This document shows positions 36,529 to 45,336 of a DNA stretch of 64,000 nucleotides, piece by piece. The DNA lies in NCBI RefSeq assembly GCF_000010165.1, contig NC_012491.1, positions 1,668,001 through 1,732,000 on the forward strand, read 5' to 3'. Numbering within the stretch: position 1 is the stretch's first letter; each line of letters starts with the position of its first letter. A program made the translations under genes and the position numbers. This DNA is from Brevibacillus brevis NBRC 100599. GTDB taxonomy: Bacteria; Bacillota; Bacilli; Brevibacillales; Brevibacillaceae. The notes below the pieces were generated by a model. That model did not search any database. It was not told the origin of the DNA and saw only the letters and a program-made list of their open reading frames with translations.

Positions 36529-37116
36529 ATGAATGATCAAATGTTAGAACTGTGGCTGGACCGTTTGCGTGAAGGAGATCAAGAAGCTTTTGAGGTGATC
36601 TACAGCATGACGCGGACAAAAGTTTACGGTACCGTAGCAGCCATGGTCACGAATAAAGAAGATGTTCATGATATTGTAAGCGAAATTTACTATCAGCTAT
36701 GGAGATCACTGCCTGCCTATGATCACAAGCGTCCGTTTCTTTTCTGGGTGAATGGGATTGTCATTAGACAGGTGAATAACTGGCGTAGACAGATTTGGAG
36801 AAGATTCCGTCTGTTAGAACGAAAACAGAGCTTGGAAGAAGAGCAACATGTCGAAACACCGGATGAGCCAATGCTTGCGATGGAGTCTGCCACAGAGATG
36901 CAGCAAGCAATCCAAAAGCTGCCGTTCAAGCTGCGGATCGTCGTCATTTATCGGTATTACTACGATTATACGTACGATCAGATAGCCGAACTGCTGCAAA
37001 TACCTGTGGGGACAGCAAAATCGAGAAATCATCTGGCATTAAAGCGCATCCGCGAGTGGATTGACGTCGAATGGAATGAGGAGGAACTCCAAACATGTCT
37101 ATCGAAAAAATCATAA
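36529..37116 (+). CDS. ECF-type RNA polymerase sigma factor
   Basis: A 195-residue group 4 sigma factor. Region 2 (about 10-80: LREGDQEAFEVIYSM and DIVSEIYYQLWRSLPAYDHKRPFLFWVNGI) and region 4 (about 125-185: LPFKLRIVVIYRYYYDYTYDQIAELLQIPVGTAKSRNHLALKRI) are intact, without regions 1 and 3. ATG 36529 has AGGGGGCCC upstream. The next gene overlaps by 22 bases and encodes a protein of the sort that regulates such factors. The target promoters are not known. Confidence 0.92.
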   Translation: MNDQMLELWLDRLREGDQEAFEVIYSMTRTKVYGTVAAMVTNKEDVHDIVSEIYYQLWRSLPAYDHKRPFLFWVNGIVIRQVNNWRRQIWRRFRLLERKQSLEEEQHVETPDEPMLAMESATEMQQAIQKLPFKLRIVVIYRYYYDYTYDQIAELLQIPVGTAKSRNHLALKRIREWIDVEWNEEELQTCLSKKS

Positions 37117-37856
37117 AACAGTCACTCACCAAGCAAATGGACGAAACCACGATCCCTGATGAACTCGACCAGCGTGTCAGGCAGTCCTTTCATCGCTATC
37201 ACGAAAAAAAGGAGCCTGTAACGATGAAGAAAAAATTACTTATGATGGGATTAGTTGCTGCTATTATACTGCCGACTGGCGTATATGCGGCTTTAAATGG
37301 AACCTCTTATTTTGCAGACAATCCAAAAGACTTGAACAAGTTGGTGGGTGAAGGGGTTAAGCGAGCAGCGGCAGAAGGATTGTCTATTCCGATCGATCAA
37401 AAAATTACCGATCAGGGGATTACGATTCATTTTACGGAAGTGTATGCGGAAGATAGCAAGGTTCTGTTGCACTATCGCATTGAACAACAAAATGGAGAAC
37501 TGGTGCCTTTCGAATTCGATACGACAGGTTTAGATGTGGTAGGCGAAGCAAATGGCAATCCCGTGTACCAGGAAAAAGGCTTGGAAGGTACAAGTGTCCT
37601 AAACTTTATCGGGACCAAAGGGGATAATATGCCTTTCTACTTAACAGACGAGTCCGGTAAGGAAGTCGAGGTTGGAATAGCCGATCATGACAAGCCAGAG
37701 GGCGTTCTTGCCTTCGTCACGCATGGAGTCAAGCTACCACAGCCACTCACTTTAAATATCGATGTGAACCGGATCGGTAAAACAAAGGGCGACTGGAAGG
37801 GACAATTTATTGTGGACCAGAGCAAAGCCAAAGAAGCAACAGAGGCTGCGAAGTAG
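37095..37856 (+). CDS. Membrane-anchored anti-sigma-type protein, DUF4179-like
   Basis: A 253-residue protein with an N-terminal cytosolic stretch (about 1-45) of the kind that binds ECF factors, one span (about 47-67, LLMMGLVAAIILPTGVYAAL) and an extracytoplasmic domain rich in beta strands resembling DUF4179/DUF5643 domains found beside sigma factor genes (ITDQGITIHFTEVYAEDSKVLLHY). It has no obvious zinc HxxxCxxC motif, so it is not a ZAS-type anti-sigma factor. The start overlaps the sigma gene by 22 bases with GAGGAGG upstream, implying coupled translation and a partner role (inference). Confidence 0.75.
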   Translation: MSIEKIIKQSLTKQMDETTIPDELDQRVRQSFHRYHEKKEPVTMKKKLLMMGLVAAIILPTGVYAALNGTSYFADNPKDLNKLVGEGVKRAAAEGLSIPIDQKITDQGITIHFTEVYAEDSKVLLHYRIEQQNGELVPFEFDTTGLDVVGEANGNPVYQEKGLEGTSVLNFIGTKGDNMPFYLTDESGKEVEVGIADHDKPEGVLAFVTHGVKLPQPLTLNIDVNRIGKTKGDWKGQFIVDQSKAKEATEAAK

Positions 37857-37962
37857 GAGAAAAAAATTCGGTCACGTATAATAAGCCTCGTAAATGGCAA
37901 TAGTAACCGAGGTAAGACAATATTTCAAATGTCATGTAAGGGTTACATGCTAGGAGGCAAAA

Positions 37963-38163
37963 ATGGAACGTGGAAGAGTAAAGTGGTTCAACAGTGAAAA
38001 AGGTTTCGGTTTTATCGAGCGTGATGGTGGAGATGACGTATTTGTTCACTTCTCCGCTATTCAGGGCGAAGGGTACAAATCCTTGGACGAAGGGCAAGAG
38101 GTGGAGTTTGACGTAGAAAACGGTCAACGCGGTCCTCAAGCCACGAACGTTCGGAAATTATAA
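37963..38163 (+). CDS. cspB: Cold-shock protein, CspA family
   Basis: A 66-residue single cold-shock domain with both RNA-binding motifs, KGFGFIER (RNP1) and DVFVHFSAI (RNP2), and full family length. It is an RNA chaperone binding single-stranded nucleic acid. GGAGG is upstream of the ATG. The leader to the preceding gene is about 100 bases. The symbol is a family label; the paralogue number cannot be set here. Confidence 0.95.
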   Translation: MERGRVKWFNSEKGFGFIERDGGDDVFVHFSAIQGEGYKSLDEGQEVEFDVENGQRGPQATNVRKL

Positions 38164-38176
38164 AAGCTGAAACGAC

Positions 38177-38208
38177 AAGCAGACTCACATGGTGGGTCTG
38201 CTTTTATA
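38177..38208 (+). terminator. Terminator of the cold-shock gene
   Basis: AAGCAGAC (38177-38184) pairs with GTCTGCTT (38196-38203), then TTATATTT. Confidence 0.75.
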
Positions 38209-38238
38209 TTTGGGTAGTAACTACAGTGGAGGAAAGAA

Positions 38239-38394
38239 GTGAATTTCCAGTATACGCTTCGGAATACGAACAATAGTATATTTTTTGCAAATCCACATCA
38301 TTTGTCCAACACGCTTTGTCCGTCTTGCGCATTTACATGTAGTAGCTCATGTAAAGGAATGAACTGCACATGTCCCGTCGGAAGGATAAACTGA
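38239..38394 (+). CDS. Candidate 51-residue cysteine-rich peptide
   Basis: A frame found by reading: GTG 38239, with GGAGGAAAG a few bases upstream, to TGA 38394. Residues 27-45 hold six cysteines spaced C-x2-C-x3-C-x3-C-x4-C-x-C (around CPSCAFTCSSSCKGMNCTC). The N-terminal half has no signal peptide or lysine-rich leader, so a ribosomally made, modified peptide or small metal-binding protein is possible, but translation is unproven. It overlaps the next gene by 25 bases, whose ATG lies inside its last codons, which could couple their translation. No modification enzyme is nearby. Confidence 0.35.
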   Translation: MNFQYTLRNTNNSIFFANPHHLSNTLCPSCAFTCSSSCKGMNCTCPVGRIN

Positions 38395-38984
38395 CAGTCA
38401 TTTACCAAAAGGGTAAAAAGCGAATGGTCGTGAAGACATTTTTGCGTGAAACCAGTAGAGTGGTTGTCGTACTCAATACGCAGTTTACGAATGCCCCAAA
38501 CACCACCCAAATTGCCAGTGGAGCAGGACGAAGCGGTGCTGCCGGTAATGATGCCGCCATCGATTCATCGAACACACTGCAACAACAGAGCGTGGGAGCT
38601 GGTGGAATTGCGCGAAATCGGGGAATGGCCGGCAAGCAATCGGAGTATCATGGTCATCATAAGGGCAAAAAGAAAAATGGAAAAGAAGCCATTGTGGTGA
38701 TAAACGATCAAGTAGTCAAGCTGGCAAGACGTCTTAGAAATGCTTCCGCCACACAAGTTGCAGGTGGGGGTGGCACGTACAGTACAGGTGGTACGAATGC
38801 TGCGATTGAAAGCTCCAACACGAAGCAACAGCACGCTGTTGGAGGCGGGCCAGGCTCTCGGGCATCCAATCGAGGAATGAACAACAGACAGAAGGAGAAA
38901 GCGAAGGGAAAAGCAAAAGCTAGAAAGGGAAAAAGAGGCTTCCGGCCACAAGTAGCGCGGAAACGGAAGAATAGGCGGGCTTGA
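38370..38984 (+). CDS. Basic low-complexity repeat protein, possibly a spore coat or surface protein
   Basis: A 204-residue, strongly basic protein (the last 30 residues are almost half Lys/Arg) that I do not recognise. Two repeats of about 42 residues (46-86 and 128-170) share TQ(I/V)AxGxG...AAI(D/E)SSNTxQQxxVGxG...NRGM. Each is preceded by a short hydrophobic strand (RVVVVLN, EAIVVIN). It has no cysteine, signal peptide or membrane span. Lys/Gly/Gln/Asn-rich proteins like this occur in spore coats, which the sporulation setting of the genome allows; this is only an inference. AAAGGA sits about 11 bases before the ATG. Confidence 0.7.
   Translation: MSRRKDKLTVIYQKGKKRMVVKTFLRETSRVVVVLNTQFTNAPNTTQIASGAGRSGAAGNDAAIDSSNTLQQQSVGAGGIARNRGMAGKQSEYHGHHKGKKKNGKEAIVVINDQVVKLARRLRNASATQVAGGGGTYSTGGTNAAIESSNTKQQHAVGGGPGSRASNRGMNNRQKEKAKGKAKARKGKRGFRPQVARKRKNRRA
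38505..38879 (+). repeat. Internal duplicated repeat in the basic protein gene
   Basis: Codons 46-86 (38505-38627) and 128-170 (38751-38879) encode two diverged copies of a Gly/Ser/Asn/Gln-rich unit. Confidence 0.75.
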
Positions 38985-39002
38985 ATAATCTACCGCCAAA
39001 AT

Positions 39003-39055
39003 GGAGAACGGAAGAACTGATTTCAGCCCTTCCGTTCCTTCCTTCTTCTTTTTAA
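39003..39055 (+). terminator. Terminator after the basic repeat protein gene, perhaps bidirectional
   Basis: GGAGAACGGAAG pairs with CTTCCGTTCCTT across a 13-base loop; the plus-strand tail is CCTTCTTCTTTTT. The convergent dppA ends at 39052. Confidence 0.6.
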
Positions 39056-39879
39056 AAAAATTCAGCACCGGATGCCAGATTCAGCATAGCGCGCATTGTT
39101 TTGTACATATCCTGCGGATTGGCTGCATTGTAATAGACAGTGTTTGTTGCTGTTTCATAACGCGTGCCCGGGACAATTGCGGCCATCTCGGCTTGTCCTG
39201 CGTGCGAGAATTCCATCGCCAGCTCTACAGGTACAGCTGTACGGAATGGCTGGATGTTGTTCCGGTTGCGCAAGGCATTGGCTGTCTTGCGTTTCAGTTC
39301 AGCGGTCGCTTCTTCGCGCGAGAGACAGATAGCAGCTGTGCGGGATACCGCTTCCTTCACGATCGCTGTTTGGATGCCTGGAATCAATTCCTGTGCTTCG
39401 ACAGCGATGAGATTATCACCAGACACCATGACAACAGGAACGTTATGCATACCCGCGATCGCGGCGTTAAAGCCGAACTCACCCACGACTTGTCCGTTGA
39501 TATACATATTGTGAACCACCCCGGACATTGTATGGCTGAGCACACCAGGAATCCCTTGGCGAGTATGATAGCCGATAAACATCGCTGCATCAAAGCTCTC
39601 ATCGATTCCCTGCATCATGGATGAATCGCGTGGAGAACCTGCCAACAGTCTCGCTTTCGGATGGAGCTTTTCCCAGAGAATGTTGTTCATCGTGTTGTGG
39701 CTGTCTGCTACGACAATTTCCGTTACGCCAGACTCAAGTGCAGCTTCAATAACCGCATTGGCATCATCTGTCATAAATTGGCGTCCACGCTGATAGTTAA
39801 CCCCCGAACTCGGGTTAATATAGCTCGTATCTACAATGCCTGAAATACCTTCCATGTCTACCGATAGAAATAGTTTCAT
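39052..39879 (-). CDS. dppA: D-aminopeptidase, M55 family (DppA-like)
   Basis: A 275-residue zinc D-aminopeptidase, releasing N-terminal D-amino acids such as D-Ala from D-peptides. The start FLSVDMEGISGIVD has the Asp/Glu metal ligands; further ligands lie in VVADSHNTMNN and GYHTRQG. Length fits the Bacillus subtilis DppA (about 274). Unlike that genome it is not followed by the dppBCDE transport genes. AAAGGGTG precedes the ATG. Confidence 0.93.
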   Translation of the reverse strand: MKLFLSVDMEGISGIVDTSYINPSSGVNYQRGRQFMTDDANAVIEAALESGVTEIVVADSHNTMNNILWEKLHPKARLLAGSPRDSSMMQGIDESFDAAMFIGYHTRQGIPGVLSHTMSGVVHNMYINGQVVGEFGFNAAIAGMHNVPVVMVSGDNLIAVEAQELIPGIQTAIVKEAVSRTAAICLSREEATAELKRKTANALRNRNNIQPFRTAVPVELAMEFSHAGQAEMAAIVPGTRYETATNTVYYNAANPQDMYKTMRAMLNLASGAEFF

Positions 39880-39996
39880 CTCATTTTCACCCTTTCTGTC
39901 TGGTGCAGCTTGCTATACAAAATAGTTCCAATTCATATGTAACCAGATTGATCATGAGTAGGCAACCATAAAAACAGATTCTTCAAATAAATCATA

Positions 39997-40040
39997 TAAA
40001 AAAAGCACGATGCCCGCTGTTCGCGTTTCACCGTGCCTTT
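39997..40040 (-). terminator. Terminator of the GT4 gene at 40043
   Basis: On the minus strand AAAGGCACG and CGTGCTTTTTTT frame a hairpin just after the stop codon. Confidence 0.75.
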
Positions 40041-40042
40041 CG

Positions 40043-41179
40043 TCATTTCAGTAACGTACGATAAAGAGCAACAATTTGTTCGGTCATGAGTTGAATGGTA
40101 AAAATCGATTCTACTTTGTTCAACGCGTTTTGCACCAAGATCTCACGCAATTGTGGTGAAGTCCAAAGTCGTTCCATTGCTTGCGCCAACAAAGCAGGAT
40201 TTCCCGGTTCGACGATCAGCCCCGTCTCGCCATCGAAAACAAACTCTTTCACACCACCGACATTGCTTGCTACGACAGGAACCTCCGAAGCCATAGCCTC
40301 GATGATGGTATAGCCAAGCCCTTCATACAAGGAAGAGTGGACAAAGCCATCTAAGGCATGCAAGCACGCAGGAATGTCTTGTCGAAATCCAGCAAAGCGA
40401 ACACGCGATTCCAGCCCCAATTCTTTTACCTTCGCTTCAAGCATTGCACGTTCAGAACCGTCTCCGATCAATACGAGGTAAGGAGCCGCCCCTTTCGTGT
40501 CCGCCACAAGCGTATGAAAAGCATCGAGCAGAATCGGGAGCCCTTTTACGGGAACAAAGCGAGCTGCTGTCCCGAACAAAAAGGCGTCCTCTGGTATGTT
40601 CCATTCCGCACGCAGTCGATTGCGGTCATTCTCCCGTAAATGGTTTTGCCGATAAGGCTTCATGTCCATTCCGTTATAAATCACGCTAATGTCAGACGAG
40701 CGAACACCCTGCCCCCGCAAAATATCGGCAATCGCACCACTGATCGCGATGTAATGACGGTTCCAATGTCTCGTGCTCATTTCCATCATGCTGACAATGG
40801 CATAGGCCAAGGAGCTTGTATAATCATAACGGAGTGAGCTGTGAACAGTGGTCAGCAAAGGCACCTTCATACCGCGAGCGGCCAGTCGTGAAAAGAAATT
40901 GGCTTTAATCCCATGCGTATGAATGATCGCTGGTTGGAATGTGGTAAAGGCATTCCGCAGAGCCTGTAGCAATCGTAAGTCAAAACGTCCGAACTGATTC
41001 AGTGTAATGACTTGGATGCCTGATTCCCGCAATTTACTCGCAAAAAGAGAATCATAGAAGCATACGACTGCGACTTCTACTTCGTCGACTGGAAAAGTAG
41101 TGACCAAATTGAGAATATGTTGTTCAGCACCGCCAAATTCCCCCCCGCCAATCACGTGGAGGACTCGTAATTTGCTCAT
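40043..41179 (-). CDS. Glycosyltransferase, GT4 family
   Basis: A 378-residue GT-B fold enzyme transferring a sugar with retention of configuration. N-terminal HVIGGGEFGGAEQHILNL and IIHTHGIKANF are donor/acceptor loops typical of GT4; the C-terminal half has FRQDIPACLHALDGFVHSSLYEGLGYTIIEAMASEVPVVAS with the E-x7-E nucleotide-sugar motif. The acceptor and sugar are not shown. GGGTGA precedes the ATG. The divergent gene at 41390 is a second GT4, suggesting a shared surface-polysaccharide role. Confidence 0.9.
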   Translation of the reverse strand: MSKLRVLHVIGGGEFGGAEQHILNLVTTFPVDEVEVAVVCFYDSLFASKLRESGIQVITLNQFGRFDLRLLQALRNAFTTFQPAIIHTHGIKANFFSRLAARGMKVPLLTTVHSSLRYDYTSSLAYAIVSMMEMSTRHWNRHYIAISGAIADILRGQGVRSSDISVIYNGMDMKPYRQNHLRENDRNRLRAEWNIPEDAFLFGTAARFVPVKGLPILLDAFHTLVADTKGAAPYLVLIGDGSERAMLEAKVKELGLESRVRFAGFRQDIPACLHALDGFVHSSLYEGLGYTIIEAMASEVPVVASNVGGVKEFVFDGETGLIVEPGNPALLAQAMERLWTSPQLREILVQNALNKVESIFTIQLMTEQIVALYRTLLK

Positions 41180-41389
41180 CTGAATTCACCCGAATCGTAA
41201 TTAAAAACCCCTACTGAGGTTATGTACATGGAGGCACGACCGAATAGAGGCGGTGTACCGAAAAAATAAACGATCATTTGTAAACAAAGCCATTTTCACT
41301 ATAGCAGATGCCTGCTAGATTCGCAATAAGACAGCACTTATGGTATCGTTGATGATGGAAAATTGAAATGGAGAAGGACGGTTACGTAA

Positions 41390-42739
41390 ATGAATACGCA
41401 CAACGTGTTGATCATATGCTACATATTTCCTCCTATTGGGGGAGGCGGCGTGCCAAGACCGTTGAAAATGGCCAAATATTTGGGGGAGTTTGGCTGGAAT
41501 GTCCATGTACTGACAGTAGATCCTGCTTATCATGCGACGCTCGATCCATCCCTTTTGGCACAACTGCCGAGTGATGTCACCATTCACCGTGCGAAGGAGT
41601 GGCAGCTGCTGCCGAATCGAGGGGGACAAGCCCCATCAGCAAGTGCCAATACAACGTCTACACCATCACAGCCATCATTTAAGGCGAAGGTAAAAAAACA
41701 GATCGTCAACGTGCTGAAAAAAGTTAAGCCATACCTGTTGATTCCAGACGACCAAATCCTGTGGATGCCGAATGCGCTCAAGCTAGGGCGAGAAATCATG
41801 CGACGTGAAAAGATCGACGTGATTTTTTCTACATCGGGACCCGTAACGAACCATTTGATTGCGAAAAAGCTTTCCCGTGAGTTTGGCTGCAAATGGGTAG
41901 CGGATTTCCGTGATCCATGGACGCAAAATATGCACACCTCTGGCATCGAATGGCGAGAGCGCATGGAAGAGCGAATGGAGGAGGCGGTGATGTCCCAAGC
42001 GGATGCGATCACGACCGTCACTGCGACCTTCGCCTATAATTTTCGCGAGAAGCACCAGAACCGCATCAAGCGGATGGAGCTGATCTACAATGGGTTTGAT
42101 CAGGCTGATTTTCAAGGGTTGGCTCCCAGCCATGCTGCTCCGGACAAGTTTCATGCGGTGTACGCAGGTATTTTGTATCAAAAGCGCAACCCACGCCTTC
42201 TCCTGCAAGCCATCCGGGAACTCATCGATGAAAAAGCAGTAGACCGAAATGATCTCTTGCTCAGCTTTGCCGGAGTGTTCGATTACCCGGGGTATTCCGA
42301 AAATCGCGACTGTGTAGAAGCATTGGGGCTGAGTGACATCGTTCGCGTGTTAGGGAACCTGCCGCATAAAGAAGCGCTCGGATTGATGAAAGGCGCGAAT
42401 GCTCTCTTGCTGATCGGGGATGTGTCCGCTGACGCCGGAGCGTATATTCCGGGCAAGCTCTACGAATACATGGGGATTGGCAACCCGATCCTTGCTCTGA
42501 ACAAAAGAGGCGAAGCGACAGAGATTATTGAAGATTTCCGTCTTGGGCAAGTAGCCGATCCTGAGCAAAAAGACGAGATCAAGCAAGCATACCTGAAGCT
42601 GTATCAGGAGTGGAAAACGCAAGAACAAACGGGTAGCGAGGAACGCGGAGCGGATTTTGCAGAGCGTGTGAAACCGTATGAGCGCCGTGAACAGGCGAAG
42701 CAATTGGCGCAATTGATGGATGAACTGGTGAAAAAATAG
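41390..42739 (+). CDS. Glycosyltransferase, GT4 family
   Basis: A 449-residue GT-B enzyme. It opens with CYIFPPIGGGGVPRPLKMAKYLGEFGW, the glycine-rich loop of GT4 proteins related to capsule enzymes, and carries VADFRDPWTQNM and a C-terminal donor site with YIPGKLYEYMGIGNPILAL (the usual P-x-K-x-Y-E motif). Residues around 85-115 are a low-complexity Ser/Thr insert. The tail (about 400-449) is charged and may be helical. It is convergent with the lipoprotein operon. Confidence 0.88.
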   Translation: MNTHNVLIICYIFPPIGGGGVPRPLKMAKYLGEFGWNVHVLTVDPAYHATLDPSLLAQLPSDVTIHRAKEWQLLPNRGGQAPSASANTTSTPSQPSFKAKVKKQIVNVLKKVKPYLLIPDDQILWMPNALKLGREIMRREKIDVIFSTSGPVTNHLIAKKLSREFGCKWVADFRDPWTQNMHTSGIEWRERMEERMEEAVMSQADAITTVTATFAYNFREKHQNRIKRMELIYNGFDQADFQGLAPSHAAPDKFHAVYAGILYQKRNPRLLLQAIRELIDEKAVDRNDLLLSFAGVFDYPGYSENRDCVEALGLSDIVRVLGNLPHKEALGLMKGANALLLIGDVSADAGAYIPGKLYEYMGIGNPILALNKRGEATEIIEDFRLGQVADPEQKDEIKQAYLKLYQEWKTQEQTGSEERGADFAERVKPYERREQAKQLAQLMDELVKK

Positions 42740-42748
42740 TACAGCATC

Positions 42749-42784
42749 GCCCCGGAGCCAATGAAGGCTACGGGGTTTTCTTCG
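42749..42784 (+). terminator. Terminator of the GT4 gene at 41390
   Basis: CCCCGGAGCC, a short loop and GGCTACGGGG followed by TTTTCTTC. Confidence 0.7.
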
Positions 42785-42810
42785 TGTGGCAGGCATACTT
42801 CTTCTGCTTC

Positions 42811-42845
42811 AAAATAAAAGGACCTGACGATGTTCGCCAGGTCCT
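42811..42845 (-). terminator. Terminator of the lipoprotein operon
   Basis: On the minus strand AGGACCTG and CAGGTCCT form a perfect stem followed by TTTATTTTG, about 50 bases after the stop. Confidence 0.7.
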
Positions 42846-42861
42846 GATTCGTACTGATTTG

Positions 42862-42894
42862 TCTGCTGCCAAGCTAAGGTAGCAGGCTTTTTTT
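42862..42894 (+). terminator. Second plus-strand terminator-like hairpin
   Basis: CTGCTGCC and GGTAGCAG (one mismatch) lead into seven T on the plus strand, at the end of the convergent lipoprotein gene. Confidence 0.45.
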
Positions 42895-43711
42895 AGTACA
42901 GCAAATATTTCTCTACTTCTTCCGGTTCCTTGATGTGAATGCCACCAGTATCGCCGTATTTTAACAGGTTGAACATCACTTGCTGGTCCATCGTTCCGGC
43001 TTCAGGGAGTGGGAGAATGATCCAAGTCTCGTATTGGTGGATCAGACGGTCTTCCTTACCGAACCAAAACGTTGTCTTGATCGTGGATTCCTTCAAGATA
43101 TAGTCCAGATCAGGGCGTTCTCCCAATTGCTTTTTCAATGGTTCAAACAGTGGGCTTTGGCTATTTTTCAGCCATTCTGCTCCTGTCATTTTCAATTGGA
43201 ACGGAACGCTGACTACACCGATAACTTTTTCCTCAGGCAATTGGACGGCCTTGTCCATGAGAGGCAGCCAGTCCTCGAAGCCTTTCAATACATCAAATGC
43301 TAGCGGCTCATCCGGAGCGGTTACAAACTGCTCATTTGCCTTGATGTAGCGTTTGTCGTTAATTCGATAGTACGAATAAGGCTGGGCCGCGATGCGTGCA
43401 TCCACATTGTAGCCTTTCCCGTTGATGACGGCTCCATTGAACATACTCGTCGTGGTACGAGACAGGATTGTGTTTTTTACATACCCCTTATACCAGTAAG
43501 TCTGTGCATCTTTATCCGTTTTTCCCTTTTCTAGGGCTGTTTTCAACCACTCTGCCCCTGACTCGGTTTGGACCGTTGTCGTTTGATCCGGCTTTTGGTC
43601 AAAATTGGTAGTGGCAAAAGCCTTCGTCCCTGATTCATACGTGCAGCCACCGAGCAGGGAGGCTGTGCAGATGGCAGCGAGCAATGCCCATGCTTTCGTC
43701 GCTTTACGCAT
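42893..43711 (-). CDS. Lipoprotein in the polysaccharide operon
   Basis: A 272-residue lipoprotein with lipobox LLGGC (Cys23). The mature part, about 250 residues, reads as a beta-rich domain with alternating hydrophobic strands (for example YWYKGYVKNTILSRTTTSMFNGAVINGKGYNVDARIA), reminiscent of LolA/LppX-like lipid-carrier folds in layout only; I cannot identify the family. AAGGAGG precedes the ATG inside the last codons of the FG-GAP gene (overlap 8 bases), so it is translated with it. It may hold a lipid or polysaccharide intermediate on the outer membrane face (inference). Confidence 0.8.
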   Translation of the reverse strand: MRKATKAWALLAAICTASLLGGCTYESGTKAFATTNFDQKPDQTTTVQTESGAEWLKTALEKGKTDKDAQTYWYKGYVKNTILSRTTTSMFNGAVINGKGYNVDARIAAQPYSYYRINDKRYIKANEQFVTAPDEPLAFDVLKGFEDWLPLMDKAVQLPEEKVIGVVSVPFQLKMTGAEWLKNSQSPLFEPLKKQLGERPDLDYILKESTIKTTFWFGKEDRLIHQYETWIILPLPEAGTMDQQVMFNLLKYGDTGGIHIKEPEEVEKYLLY

Positions 43712-45332
43712 GGCGAAACCTCCTTACGACTCCGTATCCCAAGAGTCCCACGAATAGCCCGATTGTGAGTCCGAGTACCGGAATGTTGTGCTGCTTAAAC
43801 ACGAGAATACGATGCGTATTGTACATATTAGCCACGATTTCGTTTTCTTTGTCTCCATCGATGTCGCCGATTTGAACATTGATCAGCGGCATGTAGATGC
43901 GCCAGGTTTGTTTCAAGCCCTCTGGCGTGTAGTCATAGCCAGCCAAATAGCGAGTATCTGTGGTACTTACCCAGCTTTTCGCTTTGGCTACGATCTCAGG
44001 CTTGGCGTTGTTACCAATCGTAGCAAAGTTGGAGAAGCGGAAGCTCTTATCGTAGTCACCGCTTGCCCACAAAATTTCCCACGTACCGTCTGCTTTTGGT
44101 TTCAAGATGTACGAAGGTTTGCCAGCCACGAGTAGCTCATCGACCTTGTCGTTGTCGATATCGGCAGGAATGAACTCGCCAGTTGCCAATTCAGCCTGTT
44201 TGCGTGTCAGTGTGTACGATTCTGTCAGTGTGCCATCTGCCTCTACAGACAGTACACTCAGGTGCTCGCCCATGACAACGATTCCCTCGCGGCCATCTGG
44301 CAGCATCATGGTGGTCATCAGCTTGGTAGCTTTGGTCGTGCCGCCAAAAGGCTTGCCGTCGTAGTTACCTGTTAGCATACCATCCTTAATGTGTAGATCC
44401 GTGTACTTGGAACCCAATGTTTGTCGGACGTCTATACTGCCTGCATTATCTGCCAGTTGATTTGCGATGTTCTCCATGTCAAGCATAAACGCACGATAGG
44501 GTGCCGTTCCGATTTGCATCATGCCTTCCGCATATGGTTGGCGTTGGACATTCGGTACCAATTGCCCATCTTTCATCGTGTAATACGGGAAGCCTGGGTA
44601 ATCGGTCGGCAGCTTTTCCTTGATGATCTCCATGGTTTCTGCCGGAATCTGATCATTCGGCATCCGCACCATTTGCCCATCTTTCCAGGTCAGGACGTAG
44701 AGAGAAACAGGTTCCGCCTGCAAATGGCGCAGCTTCTCCGCCATTGCTTTTTTCTCTTCTTCCGTCTCTGGCTTTTCAATTTTTTCTGGTAGTGGAAGCT
44801 CCTCGGCATTGCCGTACGTAATGATCTCCATCTTGCCATCGCCATTGACGTCTTGCAGCGTGATCGGGAAATAATCTACCCAATCGCCGTTGTACAAACG
44901 ATCAGATTCGTATGTCACGGTAAAGTGGCTCAGTGCAGTCAGAGTATCTCTGTTGAACGTCACGTTCGCCAAAAGTGCGATCAGAACTAACGAGCCGACT
45001 GCACGCCAGTTGAGGCGCCCATACCATTTCACGAGAAGCGCAATCACGATGACTGCGATTGCACCACCGATCAACAGAGCAGCGGTCGTTTTCACATCGA
45101 CGCGTGTCAGTGCGCGATCCAAGAGCAAGAAGCCGATGGTAAACACAAGCACTTGTCGACGTTCCGACGGATGTACCACAAAGTAGCAAAATGCTAGCAG
45201 TGGCAGGAAAATGAGTACAGCAATCCACGTTAAATCAAGGAACGCGGGTTTCACGAGCAAATGATAAATCAGAAACAGGGCAATGGCGTACAGCGCCCAG
45301 CTTATCGTATCGAGAATAGGATTCCGGCGCAT
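43704..45332 (-). CDS. Membrane protein with FG-GAP/VCBS-like calcium motifs
   Basis: A 542-residue protein. Four or five spans lie in the first 125 residues and one at about 518-535, so the middle (about 130-515) is a large extracytoplasmic domain if the ends are inside. This domain has three Ca-binding-like DxDxD-type motifs: DVNGDGKMEI at 161-170, DIDNDKVDEL from 391 and DIDGDKENEI from 490, which is the FG-GAP/VCBS beta-propeller pattern. I do not know a named function. ATG 45332 has AAAGGTGGTGAGGG upstream; the gap to the preceding ligase-like gene is 4 bases, so it belongs to that operon. Confidence 0.82.
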   Translation of the reverse strand: MRRNPILDTISWALYAIALFLIYHLLVKPAFLDLTWIAVLIFLPLLAFCYFVVHPSERRQVLVFTIGFLLLDRALTRVDVKTTAALLIGGAIAVIVIALLVKWYGRLNWRAVGSLVLIALLANVTFNRDTLTALSHFTVTYESDRLYNGDWVDYFPITLQDVNGDGKMEIITYGNAEELPLPEKIEKPETEEEKKAMAEKLRHLQAEPVSLYVLTWKDGQMVRMPNDQIPAETMEIIKEKLPTDYPGFPYYTMKDGQLVPNVQRQPYAEGMMQIGTAPYRAFMLDMENIANQLADNAGSIDVRQTLGSKYTDLHIKDGMLTGNYDGKPFGGTTKATKLMTTMMLPDGREGIVVMGEHLSVLSVEADGTLTESYTLTRKQAELATGEFIPADIDNDKVDELLVAGKPSYILKPKADGTWEILWASGDYDKSFRFSNFATIGNNAKPEIVAKAKSWVSTTDTRYLAGYDYTPEGLKQTWRIYMPLINVQIGDIDGDKENEIVANMYNTHRILVFKQHNIPVLGLTIGLFVGLLGYGVVRRFRHA

Positions 45333-45336
45333 GCCC

